Below, piece after piece: positions 53,631-63,096 of a stretch of 64,000 nucleotides of DNA. The stretch covers positions 1,488,001-1,552,000 of the forward strand of contig NZ_CP087724.1 of the NCBI RefSeq assembly GCF_024972755.1. Reading direction: 5' to 3'. The stretch comes from Halanaeroarchaeum sp. HSR-CO. Lineage in GTDB: Archaea; Halobacteriota; Halobacteria; Halobacteriales; Halobacteriaceae. The translations under genes were made by a program, and so were the position numbers. The stretch's first letter is position 1. Every line of letters begins with the position of its first letter. Under the pieces are notes generated by a model. The model did no database searches. It was not told the DNA's origin and worked only from the letters and a program-made list of their open reading frames with translations.

Positions 53631-54347
53631 CTACTCGAACCGGCGTCTCGCCTTCCGCAGCACACCACGGAGCGTCGCTATCTCGCGACCGGTCGGGTGG
53701 GCTCGCCCGAGGAGCCGACGCACCAGTCGCATCGTCTTGTCGTGTTTCTCCGCCGGGTACTCGATATCGTCGAGGAGTGTCTCGAAGTGGTCGTAGAATC
53801 CCTCGATCTCCCGTTCGGTCGCCCGGGTCCTCGCCCGCTCGGGGAGCTGTGAGTCGTCCATCGCCAGGTCGCGGAGTTCGTAGAGAGCGACCGTGGCCGC
53901 CTGGCCGAGGTTCAGCGAGGGGTACTCCTCGCTCGCGGGGATCGCACAGATCTGATCGACGCTGGCGAGTTCGTCGTTCGTCAAGCCGATCCGTTCGCGG
54001 CCGAAGACGAGTGCGGTCTCGGTCTCGACCCCGGCGAGTTCAGTCGCGAGCTCCGCCGGCGTCGCATAGGGGAAGCGGACGTGCTTGGAGTCGTCCTCGT
54101 TCGTCACCGACGTGAACCCGACGGTGTGATACGAGGAGACGAGCGTCTCGAAGTCGATTTCCCGGGCCGCCGGAAGAACGTCCTCCCGGGCCTGCCCGGC
54201 GTACCCGTAGGCCTCGCCGTCGGGGTCCAACTCCGGTGGGTCCACGAGAAGGAGGTCCGCGAACCCGAAGTTCTTCATCGCACGTGCGATCGTCCCGACG
54301 TTCCCGGGGGTCTTCGCATCGACCACGGCGACGACCGGCGTTGCCAT
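53631..54347 (-). CDS. trmJ: TrmJ-type tRNA (cytidine-32) 2'-O-methyltransferase (SpoU family)
   Basis: 238 residues. SPOUT motifs are VVAVVDAKTPGNVGTIARAMKNFG (motif 1), ALVFGRERIGLTNDELAS (motif 2) and IPASEEYPSLNLGQAATVALYEL (motif 3), the SAM-binding knot. A C-terminal helical extension follows. The sequence and size match archaeal TrmJ, which methylates ribose 32 in the tRNA anticodon loop. It converges with ppc, with six bases between the genes. Confidence 0.9.
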   Translation of the reverse strand: MATPVVAVVDAKTPGNVGTIARAMKNFGFADLLLVDPPELDPDGEAYGYAGQAREDVLPAAREIDFETLVSSYHTVGFTSVTNEDDSKHVRFPYATPAELATELAGVETETALVFGRERIGLTNDELASVDQICAIPASEEYPSLNLGQAATVALYELRDLAMDDSQLPERARTRATEREIEGFYDHFETLLDDIEYPAEKHDKTMRLVRRLLGRAHPTGREIATLRGVLRKARRRFE

Positions 54348-54401
54348 CGGGCGGCGATAGGGTTCGGCTACGTAAATAGCGACCGCACCCGGCCGAGACG
54401 C

Positions 54402-55403
54402 TCAGAAGAACTCGGCCACGCCGCTGGCGTACTCCTCGGGCGGGACGTCGACGACGCCCTCCTCGTGGAGCGTATCGAAGAACGTGGCGTCGCTCCAGTA
54501 GTACTGATCGAAGACCGACCGGGCGACGACGTCGATGACCGGCCGCGTCGCCGGTTCGTCGTCGACGAGCTGAAACGCGACGTTGAAGCTATTGAGACCC
54601 TCGTCCGCGTAGAACTGCAGGACGGCCGTCAACCCGGTCGCGAGACCTTCGAGGGTTTCCTCAGTGATCTGATCAGGCTCCGTCTCGAGGACCCCGCGAA
54701 CGTTGCGATGGTGTTGTGGCGCGAACGGCGCATACCATTCCACGTCACGGGTCCGGCCGATGTATCGATCACCTTCGCGTTCCGCGTCGAGGAGGTCGTC
54801 GAAGTACCGAGAACCGTTCTGTTCGTAGTACTCGCGATGGGCGTCGAGTCGACGTCGCTGGCGATTGGTCCCCCGGTCGTCGACCAGTGTCTGGATGTGG
54901 GGGTGGACGATACTACTGCCTGCGGAGCGGAGAAAGTTCATGTTCACCGACGCGACGGACGCGTCCTCGTCCGCATCGAACACGGCGGTAACGTACTCCA
55001 TCGCTGCCTCGAAGCCGTCCGCGAAGATATCCGGTTCGAATTCGTCGATAGGAACGAAGTGGTCCTCGGTCAGCACGACGACGTTCGAGTGACTCCCGTA
55101 GGGATTCAGATTGGGGAACGACGTCGCCTCCCCGACCGACCCACGATCCATCCCGACGAAGTCGGGGTACTCGGGGGTCACGTCCTGCACCGAATCGGGG
55201 CAGAAAAAACACCCCTCGGCGTCGGAGACGACCGATTCGATATCCGGGTCCTCCTCCACGATGAAGCTCTCCGGGACGATACGCGTTTGACTGCCCGTCA
55301 ACGGGTCCTCCCGGACCTCGACCGGGATTGTCGTCTCCTCGAAGTCCTCCAGGGGACTGTAGAACGACGCCTCCTGGCGGGTACTGGTGAACTTGATCGC
55401 CAT
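54402..55403 (-). CDS. Galactose-1-phosphate uridylyltransferase-like (GalT/HIT superfamily)
   Basis: 333 residues from MAIKFTSTRQEASFY (55403). The longer frame would overlap the divergent folP start. The zinc-type pair is in GCFFCPDS, the first-domain contact is in NLNPYGSHSNVVVL, and the active site is SSIVHPHIQTL, which provides the His-x-His-x-Gln of GalT. A second half (YAPFAPQHHRNV) mirrors the first. GalT transfers UMP between sugar 1-phosphates; whether this protein acts on galactose is not shown. It is divergent from folP with about 100 bases between. Confidence 0.82.
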   Translation of the reverse strand: MAIKFTSTRQEASFYSPLEDFEETTIPVEVREDPLTGSQTRIVPESFIVEEDPDIESVVSDAEGCFFCPDSVQDVTPEYPDFVGMDRGSVGEATSFPNLNPYGSHSNVVVLTEDHFVPIDEFEPDIFADGFEAAMEYVTAVFDADEDASVASVNMNFLRSAGSSIVHPHIQTLVDDRGTNRQRRRLDAHREYYEQNGSRYFDDLLDAEREGDRYIGRTRDVEWYAPFAPQHHRNVRGVLETEPDQITEETLEGLATGLTAVLQFYADEGLNSFNVAFQLVDDEPATRPVIDVVARSVFDQYYWSDATFFDTLHEEGVVDVPPEEYASGVAEFF

Positions 55404-55502
55404 ACCATTCGTGTACTCGGAATCACCAAAAGTCTGGCTCGGATCGGCGGGGGTCTCACCGGCACCGTGGCATCTTTGTACGGTCCCCGCGCGTGCTGGT
55501 AC

Positions 55503-56708
55503 ATGGATACGGTCGCAGTCGGCGACCTGCTGATCGGCGACGACCACCCCCCGCGGATCATGGGCGTACTCAACGTGAGTGAAGAATCGCCTTACGACCC
55601 CAGCGTCTTCGACGATCCCGAGGCGGCCGCCGAGTACGTAGAGACGTCGCTCGTCGCGGAGGGGGCCGATATCGTGGACGTCGGCCTCGAATCCGCGAAC
55701 AAACGTTTCGAGACGCTCTCGGCCGACGCGGAACGCGACCGTCTCGAGGTCGCCATCGAGACCATCGACCGCGTCGATGCAGACGTCGTCTTCTCCATCG
55801 AAACACGGTACGCGTCGGTAGCAGACGAGGCGTTATCCCGTGGGTTCGATATGGTGAACGACATCTGTGGCTTCGCCGACCCGGCCATGAGGACCATCGC
55901 AACGGACCACGACGCAGCCGTCGTGAAAATGGCCAGTCCACCCGACCTCGAACGGCCGGGCGCCGTCGACGACGTCGACTGGTCCGCCGAACGCTCTCCG
56001 CAATGGGCAGCGGAGGCCAGTTACGTCGACAAACTATACGCATCCCTGCAACGTGGTGGCCTGACCGAGAAGACGCTCGTCGACCCGGCCTTCGGCGGCT
56101 GGTCCGAGTCGAAGACCCTCGAGGACGACCAGGAGACGTTCCGACGACTCCGCGAGTTCAGAGCGCTCGATAGACCGATCCTCGTCTCCATCAACCGGAA
56201 GAACTTTCTCAAAACCATCGCCGACCGTGACACCGACGAGGCCCTCCCCGCGAGTCTCGGGGCGACAGCCATGGCCGTCGAGCGAGGCGCACACGTCATC
56301 AGAACCCACGACGTCGCCGAGACCCGTGATGCCGCCCTGGTGGCGCACGAATTCGCTCCAAGGCGGATTCGTACGGAACACGTCGAAGAACGGGACGTCA
56401 CCAACGCCGCCGAACTCGCTCGTCACATTCGGCAACACGGTGACTCCCCGGCGGAGAACACTTGGCACACGGTACGGGCGGTCACCGTCCGCGGATTGTC
56501 GACAACGGAGCGTCGTCGAGTACACGACGCCGCCGCCGAGACCGACCTCCAGTCGTTCGGGTCCACCGAACTCCTGCTGGTCGGACCCGACCTCGCATTC
56601 GAGGCACTCATCGAGGGCATCGAAGCGCCTGACGGCGATCTGGGGCGGGTGCGGGAGGACCTCCGTTGCGTGATTTCCAACGAGAAAACTTATACCGGAT
56701 GCCGGTAA
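55503..56708 (+). CDS. folP: Dihydropteroate synthase-like protein (FolP family)
   Basis: 401 residues from MDTVAVGDLLIGDD (55503). An open frame runs back to 54081 but covers other genes. The first ~280 residues are the TIM-barrel pterin-binding domain: PPRIMGVLNVSEESPYDP (DHPS motif), GADIVDVGLESANKRF, a MVNDIxG motif, and GAHVIRTHDVAETRDA near the end of the barrel. About 120 residues of extra C-terminal domain follow. DHPS joins the pterin and an aminobenzoate moiety. It is followed at 56811 by MptE, the kinase that makes its pterin-pyrophosphate substrate, so a pterin operon is likely. Confidence 0.87.
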   Translation: MDTVAVGDLLIGDDHPPRIMGVLNVSEESPYDPSVFDDPEAAAEYVETSLVAEGADIVDVGLESANKRFETLSADAERDRLEVAIETIDRVDADVVFSIETRYASVADEALSRGFDMVNDICGFADPAMRTIATDHDAAVVKMASPPDLERPGAVDDVDWSAERSPQWAAEASYVDKLYASLQRGGLTEKTLVDPAFGGWSESKTLEDDQETFRRLREFRALDRPILVSINRKNFLKTIADRDTDEALPASLGATAMAVERGAHVIRTHDVAETRDAALVAHEFAPRRIRTEHVEERDVTNAAELARHIRQHGDSPAENTWHTVRAVTVRGLSTTERRRVHDAAAETDLQSFGSTELLLVGPDLAFEALIEGIEAPDGDLGRVREDLRCVISNEKTYTGCR

Positions 56709-56722
56709 AACGGGCAATGGAA

Positions 56723-56766
56723 GCCGGGCCCCGATTGGGTAGGGGTACGCAATCGCGGGGGCCGGC
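56723..56766 (+). other. GC-rich hairpin between folP and mptE
   Basis: GCCGGGCCCCGATTG (56723-56737) pairs, with two small mismatches or bulges, with CAATCGCGGGGGCCGGC (56750-56766). The loop is GGTAGGGGTACG. It occupies most of the 102-base gap between the two pterin genes. It may be a processing, attenuation or ncRNA structure. It is too short to be a tRNA. Confidence 0.45.
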
Positions 56767-56810
56767 CCAAACAGGATTCCTTCATTTCTTCACGTCATAG
56801 AGCCATAGCC

Positions 56811-57491
56811 ATGGACGATACCGACTGGATCCCACTGTACGAGCAGGTCCGACGCGACTTCGGCTACGACCGATCCGCCGACGAACGAGCCCGTGACGTC
56901 CTGGCCGAATACGCCCACCCGTTCGACTTCGACCGATTCGACCTCGAGGACCAGACGGTGGCCATCGCCGGAGGGGCGTCCGTCCTCGAAGACGAAATTC
57001 CGGTGGCCGCGACCGCAGACCGGGTCTTCGCCGCATCGACTGCGGCCGACGTCCTGCTGGGGGCAGGGGTGGACGTCGATCTGCTGGTGACGGACCTGGA
57101 CAAGAACGCGGAGACGGCCGTCGCGATGACGAAAGCAGGGCGCCCGGTCGCCGTCCACGCGCACGGGGATAATATCGAGCTCCTTCGACGGTTCGTTCCG
57201 GCGATGGACCTCGACGACGTCCTGGCAACCACCCAGGTCGAGTCCGTCGAAGGCGTCTACGACTTCGGTGGCTTCACCGACGGTGATCGGGCAGCATTCG
57301 TCGCCGATCACCTCGGGGCCTCGGAGTTGCGCTTTCCGGGCTGGGACTTCGACGACCCGTCGGTCGACGACGAGAAACGGGCCAAACTGGAGTGGGCGAA
57401 ACGGCTGCTCGCCTATCTCGAACGGCGGCGGGGCGACCGGTTCGACGTGCTGGACGGCTACCGGGATGCCGTCGACGTCCCCCGTCGCTGA
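56811..57491 (+). CDS. mptE: 6-hydroxymethyl-7,8-dihydropterin pyrophosphokinase, MptE type
   Basis: 226 residues. It is a DUF115-family enzyme: VAIAGGASVLEDEI (Gly-rich loop, about 49-62), LLVTDLDKN (Asp motif), AVHAHGDNIELL and GGFTDGDRAAF, in the order known for archaeal MptE. It transfers pyrophosphate from ATP to the pterin alcohol, the step before dihydropteroate synthase. That fits the folP gene just upstream. It ends one base before the stop of the convergent multicopper oxidase. Confidence 0.9.
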   Translation: MDDTDWIPLYEQVRRDFGYDRSADERARDVLAEYAHPFDFDRFDLEDQTVAIAGGASVLEDEIPVAATADRVFAASTAADVLLGAGVDVDLLVTDLDKNAETAVAMTKAGRPVAVHAHGDNIELLRRFVPAMDLDDVLATTQVESVEGVYDFGGFTDGDRAAFVADHLGASELRFPGWDFDDPSVDDEKRAKLEWAKRLLAYLERRRGDRFDVLDGYRDAVDVPRR

Positions 57492-57492
57492 G

Positions 57493-58959
57493 TCACTCCA
57501 CGTAGCGGATGACCCGAGCCATTCCCGCGTCCAGATGATACAGGTTGTGGCAGTGGAAGAACCAGTCGCCGGGATTGTCGGCGACGAAGTCGATGGTGAC
57601 CTGGCCCATGTGCCCTGGCACGACGACGGTGTCCTTGACCGCATCGCCAACCTGGAAGAAGTGGCCATGGAGGTGCATCGGATGGAGCACCGGGCTCCGA
57701 TTGGACATGTTGATACGAACGTGGTCGCCCTCGGAGATGTACATGGGGTCGGCGTCGGGGTACGCCTGCCCATTGATGAGCCACTGACCCGAATCACCCG
57801 CGGATAGCGTCACGTCGAAGGTCCGATCGGGCGACCCTTGCACGCCGTCGAGCGGCGAGCGGGCCCTGAGGTTGCTGTAGGACAGCCGCGTTCCCGTCGA
57901 CGACGGTACCGTCGGCGACTGTGTGGAATCGGCCCCATAGGTGAACACCGCCCTCGCGGGTGGTTCGTCGCCGTCGATCGGTGTCCCCCGCAGTTCCCAC
58001 GTTCCCGGGTCGTTCGCCTCGACGACTGCGTCGTATCGTTCTCCCGACCCGAAGCCAAAAGCGTCGACGGTGAACGGTTCCACCGGTCGGCCGTCGGCGT
58101 GGCTGATCGATAGGGGATGGCCGGCGAGTTGGACGTCGATGGCCGTCGCACTCGAGGCGTTGACGAATCGGAACCGCACGCGGTCGCCTTCGTCCACCTC
58201 GAAGGTCGGTGGCGACTCGGACGACGCGCCGTTGACAGTGAGTGCCCGATACGGCGGTCGGTTTGCAAACGACGAGCCGCCCATCATACCCCCGGGGCCG
58301 CCGCCCATTCCACCACTGCCCATGCCGCCGGTGCCGCCACCGTCCGAGGTGCCATCGCTGGCGAACTCGGAGAGCGGCGCTGGTGTGCGTCCGAGGTAGT
58401 CGTCGAAGACGACAGTGAATTCCCGGTCGTACTCGACGTGCGGTGACGGTTCCTCGATGACCAACGGGCCGAACAGTCCCCTGTCGAGTTGGAGCCCGAC
58501 GTGGCTGTGATAGAAGTACGTACCGGCCGGTTCGGCGCGGAATTTGTACGTGAACGCCTCGCCCGAGTCGATGGGCGCCTGGGTAACGTTCGGCACGCCG
58601 TCCATCGGGTTGGTCAGGGGGATGCCGTGCCAGTGGATAGTCGTCTCGTCCGGCAGGTCGTTGTGGACGTCGACTTCGAATACGTCGCCTTCGGACACCC
58701 GGAGTTCCGGCCCGGGATAGGTATCGTCGTACAGCCAGGTCGATCCGGAGACGCCGGCGGTGGAGTCGGTGTCTGGGACCCCCGCACGCAACCGAGTGGA
58801 GACGTCGGCCGGCCCCTCGGGCGGCGCCCGCGGGTCGGGGACGGTCGGCTCGCCGCCGACAGCACCCCGGAGGTTCGCGCAACCGGCGAGTGCGACCGTT
58901 CCCGCTCCGACGAGACCTTGCAGGACTCGCCGGCGAGGGAGTGGTGAGCGGTCGGTCAC
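57493..58959 (-). CDS. Multicopper oxidase, laccase-like, Tat-exported lipoprotein
   Basis: 488 residues. The signal is PRRRVLQGLVGAGTVALAGC (lipobox Cys about 27). Three cupredoxin domains carry the four copper-binding blocks: HWHGIP, FYHSHVG, HPMHLHGHFF and FHCHNLYHLDAGM, the last including the type 1 Cys, His and Met. A Gly/Met-rich insert (GGTGGMGSGGMGGGPGGM) lies around residues 210-228, as in cuprous oxidases like CueO. It oxidises phenols or metal ions with O2 outside the cell. A single gene, convergent with mptE. Confidence 0.93.
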   Translation of the reverse strand: MTDRSPLPRRRVLQGLVGAGTVALAGCANLRGAVGGEPTVPDPRAPPEGPADVSTRLRAGVPDTDSTAGVSGSTWLYDDTYPGPELRVSEGDVFEVDVHNDLPDETTIHWHGIPLTNPMDGVPNVTQAPIDSGEAFTYKFRAEPAGTYFYHSHVGLQLDRGLFGPLVIEEPSPHVEYDREFTVVFDDYLGRTPAPLSEFASDGTSDGGGTGGMGSGGMGGGPGGMMGGSSFANRPPYRALTVNGASSESPPTFEVDEGDRVRFRFVNASSATAIDVQLAGHPLSISHADGRPVEPFTVDAFGFGSGERYDAVVEANDPGTWELRGTPIDGDEPPARAVFTYGADSTQSPTVPSSTGTRLSYSNLRARSPLDGVQGSPDRTFDVTLSAGDSGQWLINGQAYPDADPMYISEGDHVRINMSNRSPVLHPMHLHGHFFQVGDAVKDTVVVPGHMGQVTIDFVADNPGDWFFHCHNLYHLDAGMARVIRYVE

Positions 58960-59137
58960 GATGGAGCCACTCCGGGTACCGGTACGCTGGTGGTGTTCCC
59001 GGAGCCACGGTCAGGGGAGCCGAACTGTCCGCTGCGATTCTCGCAGTTCACGGCTGGGGTAGGCGGCTCCTGTGTAAAGGTAGCCGGGTAGGAGAGGAGT
59101 CGACTGCTACCGGCGACCGACCGGCTGCTCGTGGGTG

Positions 59138-60145
59138 TTACTCGGCGAGCGGCGCGAGCGCTTCGATGGTTCGTTCGATGTCGTCTTTTTTCGCCGCACG
59201 GGGGAACCCGAGTGCCACCGCATCGAGTCCGTCGATGTCCGTGAACGTCGATAGCTGCTCGCGAGCCTCTTCGGGCGTTCCCACAGCCGCGAACTCCGCC
59301 AGAATCTCCTCTGTGACGGCCGCTTTCGCACCCTCGCGGTCCCCGTTGCCCCATTTGATCGCCATCTCGTTGGCCTCGTCCTCGTAGCCCTGCCTGGCCA
59401 GTGCTTCGCGGTAATAATCACCCATGGCCGCGACGTAGAAGGCGAGATGCTGACGGGCGATGTCGCGGGCGTACTCGCGGTCCTCGGCGACGATGGCCTC
59501 GACGGAGACCATCGTCCGCTGTTGCGAACGGTCCCGGTCACCCAGCTCGGAGCCGCGCTCGAAATCGTCGATGCGGTCGGCAATCCCATCGGGCGAGAGG
59601 ACGATGCCGTGCCATCCGTCGCCGAATCGACCGGCGAGTTCCACCGACTTCGGACCCATCCCCGCCGCGTCGATCGGTGCCGGCGTCTCCGGCGGGTCGC
59701 TTCGGAGTCGGAATCCAGCGAGCGAGAAGATGGACCCGTCGTAATCGACGGACTCCCCAGTCTGGACCTGTTTCGCGATCTCGACGCTCTCCCTGACGCG
59801 CTTGAGCGCCTGCTCGAAGGAGGCGCCGTGCCACCCTTCGATGACGATCGGGCCACTCGACCCCACGCCGATCCGGGCCCGACCGTCCGTGACCTCCTGG
59901 AGCGTGGCCGCCGTCTGTCCGATGAGGGCGGGCGACCGCGAGAAGACGTTGAGGATACTCGGCCCGAGTCCGATGCTGTCGGTCGCACGGGCCATCTCGG
60001 TGAGCACGGGAACCACGTTTCGCCCCCACGTCTCAGGGACCCACGCGACCCCGTAGCCGTGTCGCTCACCGTGGACCGCGTAGTCGACGTAGTGGTCCAC
60101 GCTGGGCTGTTCGGCGACCGGCAAGTGCAGGTCGAGTTCGGTCAT
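59138..60145 (-). CDS. LLM-class (F420/FMN-dependent) oxidoreductase
   Basis: 335 residues from MTELDLHLPVAEQPSVD (60145). It is a luciferase-like monooxygenase TIM barrel: GYGVAWVPETWGRN, LGPSILNVFSRSPALIGQTAATL, GRARIGVGSSGPIVIEGWHG, and PIDAAGMGPKSVELAGRFGDGWHG. The pattern is that of the F420-dependent methylene-H4MPT reductase-like branch used by haloarchaea for many poorly defined reactions. Cofactor and substrate are inferred from family only. It stands alone, between the multicopper oxidase and the ribosomal cluster. Confidence 0.85.
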   Translation of the reverse strand: MTELDLHLPVAEQPSVDHYVDYAVHGERHGYGVAWVPETWGRNVVPVLTEMARATDSIGLGPSILNVFSRSPALIGQTAATLQEVTDGRARIGVGSSGPIVIEGWHGASFEQALKRVRESVEIAKQVQTGESVDYDGSIFSLAGFRLRSDPPETPAPIDAAGMGPKSVELAGRFGDGWHGIVLSPDGIADRIDDFERGSELGDRDRSQQRTMVSVEAIVAEDREYARDIARQHLAFYVAAMGDYYREALARQGYEDEANEMAIKWGNGDREGAKAAVTEEILAEFAAVGTPEEAREQLSTFTDIDGLDAVALGFPRAAKKDDIERTIEALAPLAE

Positions 60146-60333
60146 TGCCGATACTCCCGCGGTGACAGGCTCGCTTCGGTCGGTGCGTCTCGAAGCCGAA
60201 GCGTCACGGTACAGTGAGGCATGGCCCCACCTACCCCGAGTGGCCACATAAATCCCGGTCAGCACATACGGCGAACAACCTGCCGGGAGTTGTCTGGGCG
60301 GCCGACAGCCGCACGGCTACTCGGTCGGGGACG

Positions 60334-60341
60334 GCAAAAAT
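60334..60341 (-). terminator. Likely terminator of the L1-L10-L12 operon
   Basis: On the minus strand a run of five T (60340-60336) follows the L12 stop by about 28 bases. Oligo-T tracts of this kind end archaeal transcripts. Confidence 0.35.
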
Positions 60342-60367
60342 GGTGGTATGCGGTTTGCGAACCGTCT

Positions 60368-60700
60368 TCAGCCGAAGAGGTCGCCCAGGCCTTCGCCCGA
60401 GGCGTCCTCTTCTTCTTCGTCTTCTTCGGCTTCTTCTTCCTCGGCGGCTTCCTCTTCTTCGGCGTCTTCTTCTTCGGCCTCGGCCTCGCCACCTGCAGCG
60501 CCACCAGCGGGCGCAGCGGGGGCGGCGGCGGCCTGTTCGATGGCCTCTTCGATGTCGACGTCCTCGAGTGCGGCGACGAGCGCCTTCACACGGGATTCCT
60601 CGACGTCGACGCCGGCGGCATCGAGCACACCGGTGATGTTGTCTTCGTTGATCTCTTCGCCCGATTCGTTCAGGATGAGTGCTGCGTAAACGTACTCCAT
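60368..60700 (-). CDS. rpl12: Ribosomal protein P1/L12 (archaeal L12)
   Basis: 110 residues from [17 protein letters not shown] (60700). The N-terminal dimerisation helices ([19 protein letters not shown]) are followed by an Ala/Gly hinge, then an extremely acidic stretch and the C-terminal GLGDLFG that contacts translation factors. It binds the end of L10 as dimers to form the stalk. It is the last gene of L1-L10-L12, seven bases after L10. Confidence 0.96.
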   Translation of the reverse strand: MEYVYAALILNESGEEINEDNITGVLDAAGVDVEESRVKALVAALEDVDIEEAIEQAAAAPAAPAGGAAGGEAEAEEEDAEEEEAAEEEEAEEDEEEEDASGEGLGDLFG

Positions 60701-60707
60701 TGTTGTA

Positions 60708-61745
60708 TTATCCGAACATGTTTCCGAGACCCTCGCCGGCGGCCGACTCGTCATCGTCGTCATCCTCGTCGTCTTCGTCGTCTTCGGCTGGCTCGGTCTC
60801 CGTATCTTCGTCTGCCGATTCCTCAGGTGCGGCCCCAGACTGGGCCGCCGGTTCGTCGACGTCCTGGAGTTCCTCCGGAAGGGCCTCCTCGTCGTCGATG
60901 TTCGCCGCGAGCGCCCGAACCTGGGCGTCGGCGGTGCTCACGAGATCGTCCACGAGCTCCGGACTCTCGATGGCGGCCTGGAGGCCGAGGCTTTTGGCCT
61001 CGCCGCTGGCCTTCGAGAGCATCGCCGGAACCGTCTGCGCGGTCGGGTACCCGGCGTTGATCGAGAGGTTTCTGGCCGCAGCCGCGGCGGACGAGACGTC
61101 CGCGCGGTACTCGTCGACGTCCAGTTCGAGTTCGTCGGACTCGAAGAGCACGCCGTCGGCGTAGACGGCGCGCAGGTCGAGACCGACCTCCTTGGGCTCG
61201 ATGCCGAGTTCGGTGAGGACGTTGGCGACGTCGGCCGACACCGTTTCGCCCTCTTCGGCGACGACGCTGTCTTCGAGGACCTTGATGGATCCCTCGTCGA
61301 TGCGTGCGTTGGCGCCAATACTCTGGAGTTCGCCGACGAACGGACCCGGGTCCATCCCGGTATCGCCTTCCGGGATGACGATGTCGTTCGGGGCGACCTC
61401 TCCGGCGTTGATGGGTGCGGGCGTCTTCGACTCCTCGAGGTGCTTGTACAGCGCGAACGGGTTGTCGTTCGTCCCCACGAGGCCGACGTGGCCGGTGAGG
61501 TACTCGTTGAGGGATTCCAGTCCCTCGTCCACCCGATCGAGTGCACGGCCGAGCAACGTGTTGCGACTCATGCGCAGGGTCGCTTCGCCGTGGAGTTCCG
61601 TGCGCATCTGCTGGAGTTGCCGGCTCGGAATCCCCTCGATGTCGACGACGCCGAGACTCTCGAAGTCCTGGATGAGTTCGACGATGTCGTCGACTTCGGA
61701 CTTCTTCCACTCCGGAACGACGTCTGTTGTGCGTTCGGCGGACAT
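60708..61745 (-). CDS. rpl10: Ribosomal protein L10 (uL10/P0)
   Basis: 345 residues, long as in archaea. The N-terminal RNA-binding domain ([29 protein letters not shown]) is followed by the archaeal/eukaryotic insertion domain ([19 protein letters not shown]), the helical spine that binds L12 dimers, and an acidic tail ending GLGNMFG. It is the base of the ribosomal stalk. The frame starts directly after the L1 stop (61746). Confidence 0.96.
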   Translation of the reverse strand: MSAERTTDVVPEWKKSEVDDIVELIQDFESLGVVDIEGIPSRQLQQMRTELHGEATLRMSRNTLLGRALDRVDEGLESLNEYLTGHVGLVGTNDNPFALYKHLEESKTPAPINAGEVAPNDIVIPEGDTGMDPGPFVGELQSIGANARIDEGSIKVLEDSVVAEEGETVSADVANVLTELGIEPKEVGLDLRAVYADGVLFESDELELDVDEYRADVSSAAAAARNLSINAGYPTAQTVPAMLSKASGEAKSLGLQAAIESPELVDDLVSTADAQVRALAANIDDEEALPEELQDVDEPAAQSGAAPEESADEDTETEPAEDDEDDEDDDDDESAAGEGLGNMFG

Positions 61746-62384
61746 CTAGGCCACCTCGACGGCTGGCCCCATCGTGGTCTTCACGTAGATGCTGTCCACG
61801 TTGAGTGGGCCTTTCTCGAGATCACCGTGCAGACGTCGGATGATGACGTCGATGTTGTCCGCGATGTCCTCGGCGGACATGTCCTCGGCGCCGACGCGCG
61901 TGTGGAACGTTCGCCGGTCACCGCTGCGGACCTGCACGGTGTTCTTCATGCGGTTGACTGTCTCGACAACGTCGTCGTCGGGCTGGAGCGGGGTCGGCAT
62001 CTTGCCGCGTGGACCGAGGACGGTCCCGAGGTAACGACCGATGTCCTGCATCATGGACGCCTCCGCGACGAAGAAGTTCGTCGCGTCGGCAAGGTCCTTC
62101 GCAGCATCGGAATCGTCCCCGAGGTCCTCGAGGTCATCCCCGTCGAGGACGTCGTCGGCGACGTCCTCGGCACGGACCGCGGTCTCGCCTTCGGCGAACA
62201 CCACGATCGTCGTCTCCTGACCGGTACCCGACGGCAGTACGACGCTCTCGTCGATTCGATTCGACGGGTCGTTGAGGTCAATGTCGCGCAGATTAATAGC
62301 GAGGTCCACCGTTTCGCGGAAATTCCGCTCAGGGGCATCCTCTAGGGCGCGAGTTACGGCCTCTTCGATATCAGTATCTGCCAT
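61746..62384 (-). CDS. rpl1: Ribosomal protein L1
   Basis: 212 residues, the full archaeal length. Features are [28 protein letters not shown], the central domain with [17 protein letters not shown], and the end [21 protein letters not shown]1 binds the 23S L1 stalk and, in archaea studied, represses its own operon by binding its mRNA leader. The preceding leader (62385-62460) shows suitable hairpins. First gene of the L1-L10-L12 operon. Confidence 0.96.
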   Translation of the reverse strand: MADTDIEEAVTRALEDAPERNFRETVDLAINLRDIDLNDPSNRIDESVVLPSGTGQETTIVVFAEGETAVRAEDVADDVLDGDDLEDLGDDSDAAKDLADATNFFVAEASMMQDIGRYLGTVLGPRGKMPTPLQPDDDVVETVNRMKNTVQVRSGDRRTFHTRVGAEDMSAEDIADNIDVIIRRLHGDLEKGPLNVDSIYVKTTMGPAVEVA

Positions 62385-62460
62385 TTTTCACCTCCGTAGT
62401 CTACGACCCAGATGGGTCGGATCTCCTACGGGTCAGTGAAACAGGCTACGCCTGTCTCGT
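62385..62460 (-). promoter_or_regulatory. Structured mRNA leader of the L1 operon, probable L1 autoregulation site
   Basis: A TATA-like TTTAAG (minus strand, 62488-62483) predicts a start near 62460 and a leader of about 75 bases. The leader contains two perfect hairpins, ACAGGC-GTA-GCCTGT (62455-62441) and CGACCC-ATCT-GGGTCG (62419-62404), then GGAGGTG just before the ATG. Haloarchaeal L1 operons are known to have such a leader with an L1-binding site like that in 23S rRNA. The exact binding loop is not assigned here. Confidence 0.55.
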
Positions 62461-62531
62461 CTCAGGAAAGGCCGATGTCGACCTTAAACCCGTCGAAAGA
62501 AATGTTACACGGAACGACACACGCGACCGGT

Positions 62532-63020
62532 TCAGGCTTCGGCTTCCGCAGCGAACGTGTCGTCGTACTCGCCATCGTCGACCTTCTGCTTGAACTCCCG
62601 AGCGTCTTCGCCCTCGATGGTGACGCCCAGAGAGGCACACGTGCCGACGACCTCTTTCGCGGCGTTCTTCAGATCGTACGCCAGCAGGTCGGGCAGTTTC
62701 TGTTCGGCGATCTTCTTCACTTGCTCGACCGAGAGGTCGGCGACGAAGTCCTTCTGGGGTTCGCCACTACCGGTCTCGAAGCCAGCTTCGTCTTTGACGA
62801 GTGCCGCCGTCGGCGGCACCCCGACCTCGATATCGAACGATCCATCTTCCTCGTACGTGACGGTCACGGGCACTTCGGTCCCGTCGAACGCGGCGGTCTG
62901 GTCGTTGATCTCCTGAACGACCGCCTGTACGTCTACGGGGGTCGGACCGAGTTCGGGTCCGAGCGGCGGGCCCGGATTTGCCTTCCCGCCGGGTACGAGG
63001 ACTTCAATCGTCTCAGCCAT
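62532..63020 (-). CDS. rpl11: Ribosomal protein L11
   Basis: 162 residues from MAETIEVLVPGGKANPG (63020). The N-terminal domain has GKANPGPPLGPELGPTPVDVQ, the C-terminal RNA-binding domain has LPDLLAYDLKNAAKEVVGTCASLGVTIEG, and an acidic end follows. It binds the GTPase centre of 23S rRNA. It is separated from L1 by about 147 bases that contain a promoter, so it forms its own transcription unit. Confidence 0.96.
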   Translation of the reverse strand: MAETIEVLVPGGKANPGPPLGPELGPTPVDVQAVVQEINDQTAAFDGTEVPVTVTYEEDGSFDIEVGVPPTAALVKDEAGFETGSGEPQKDFVADLSVEQVKKIAEQKLPDLLAYDLKNAAKEVVGTCASLGVTIEGEDAREFKQKVDDGEYDDTFAAEAEA

Positions 63021-63096
63021 ATCCACAGCAACTGGATACGCGGTTTTAACCCTTGTCTTTTCCCGGGAAGATGGAGCGGCGGCGGGAGCGGTGCGA

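Noticed and set aside
54081-55502. Plus-strand extension of the folP frame by about 470 codons
   Set aside because: It is antisense to the GalT-like and trmJ genes and has no pterin-enzyme features. The DHPS domain begins just after the ATG at 55503.
56723-56766. tRNA gene in the folP-mptE gap
   Set aside because: There is a tRNA-like start and a D-arm-like piece, but the structure closes after 44 bases with no anticodon arm or T-arm.
57794-59008. Minus-strand frame of 404 codons overlapping the multicopper oxidase
   Set aside because: It is an off-frame shadow rich in Arg and lacks any domain. The copper motifs are all in the other frame.
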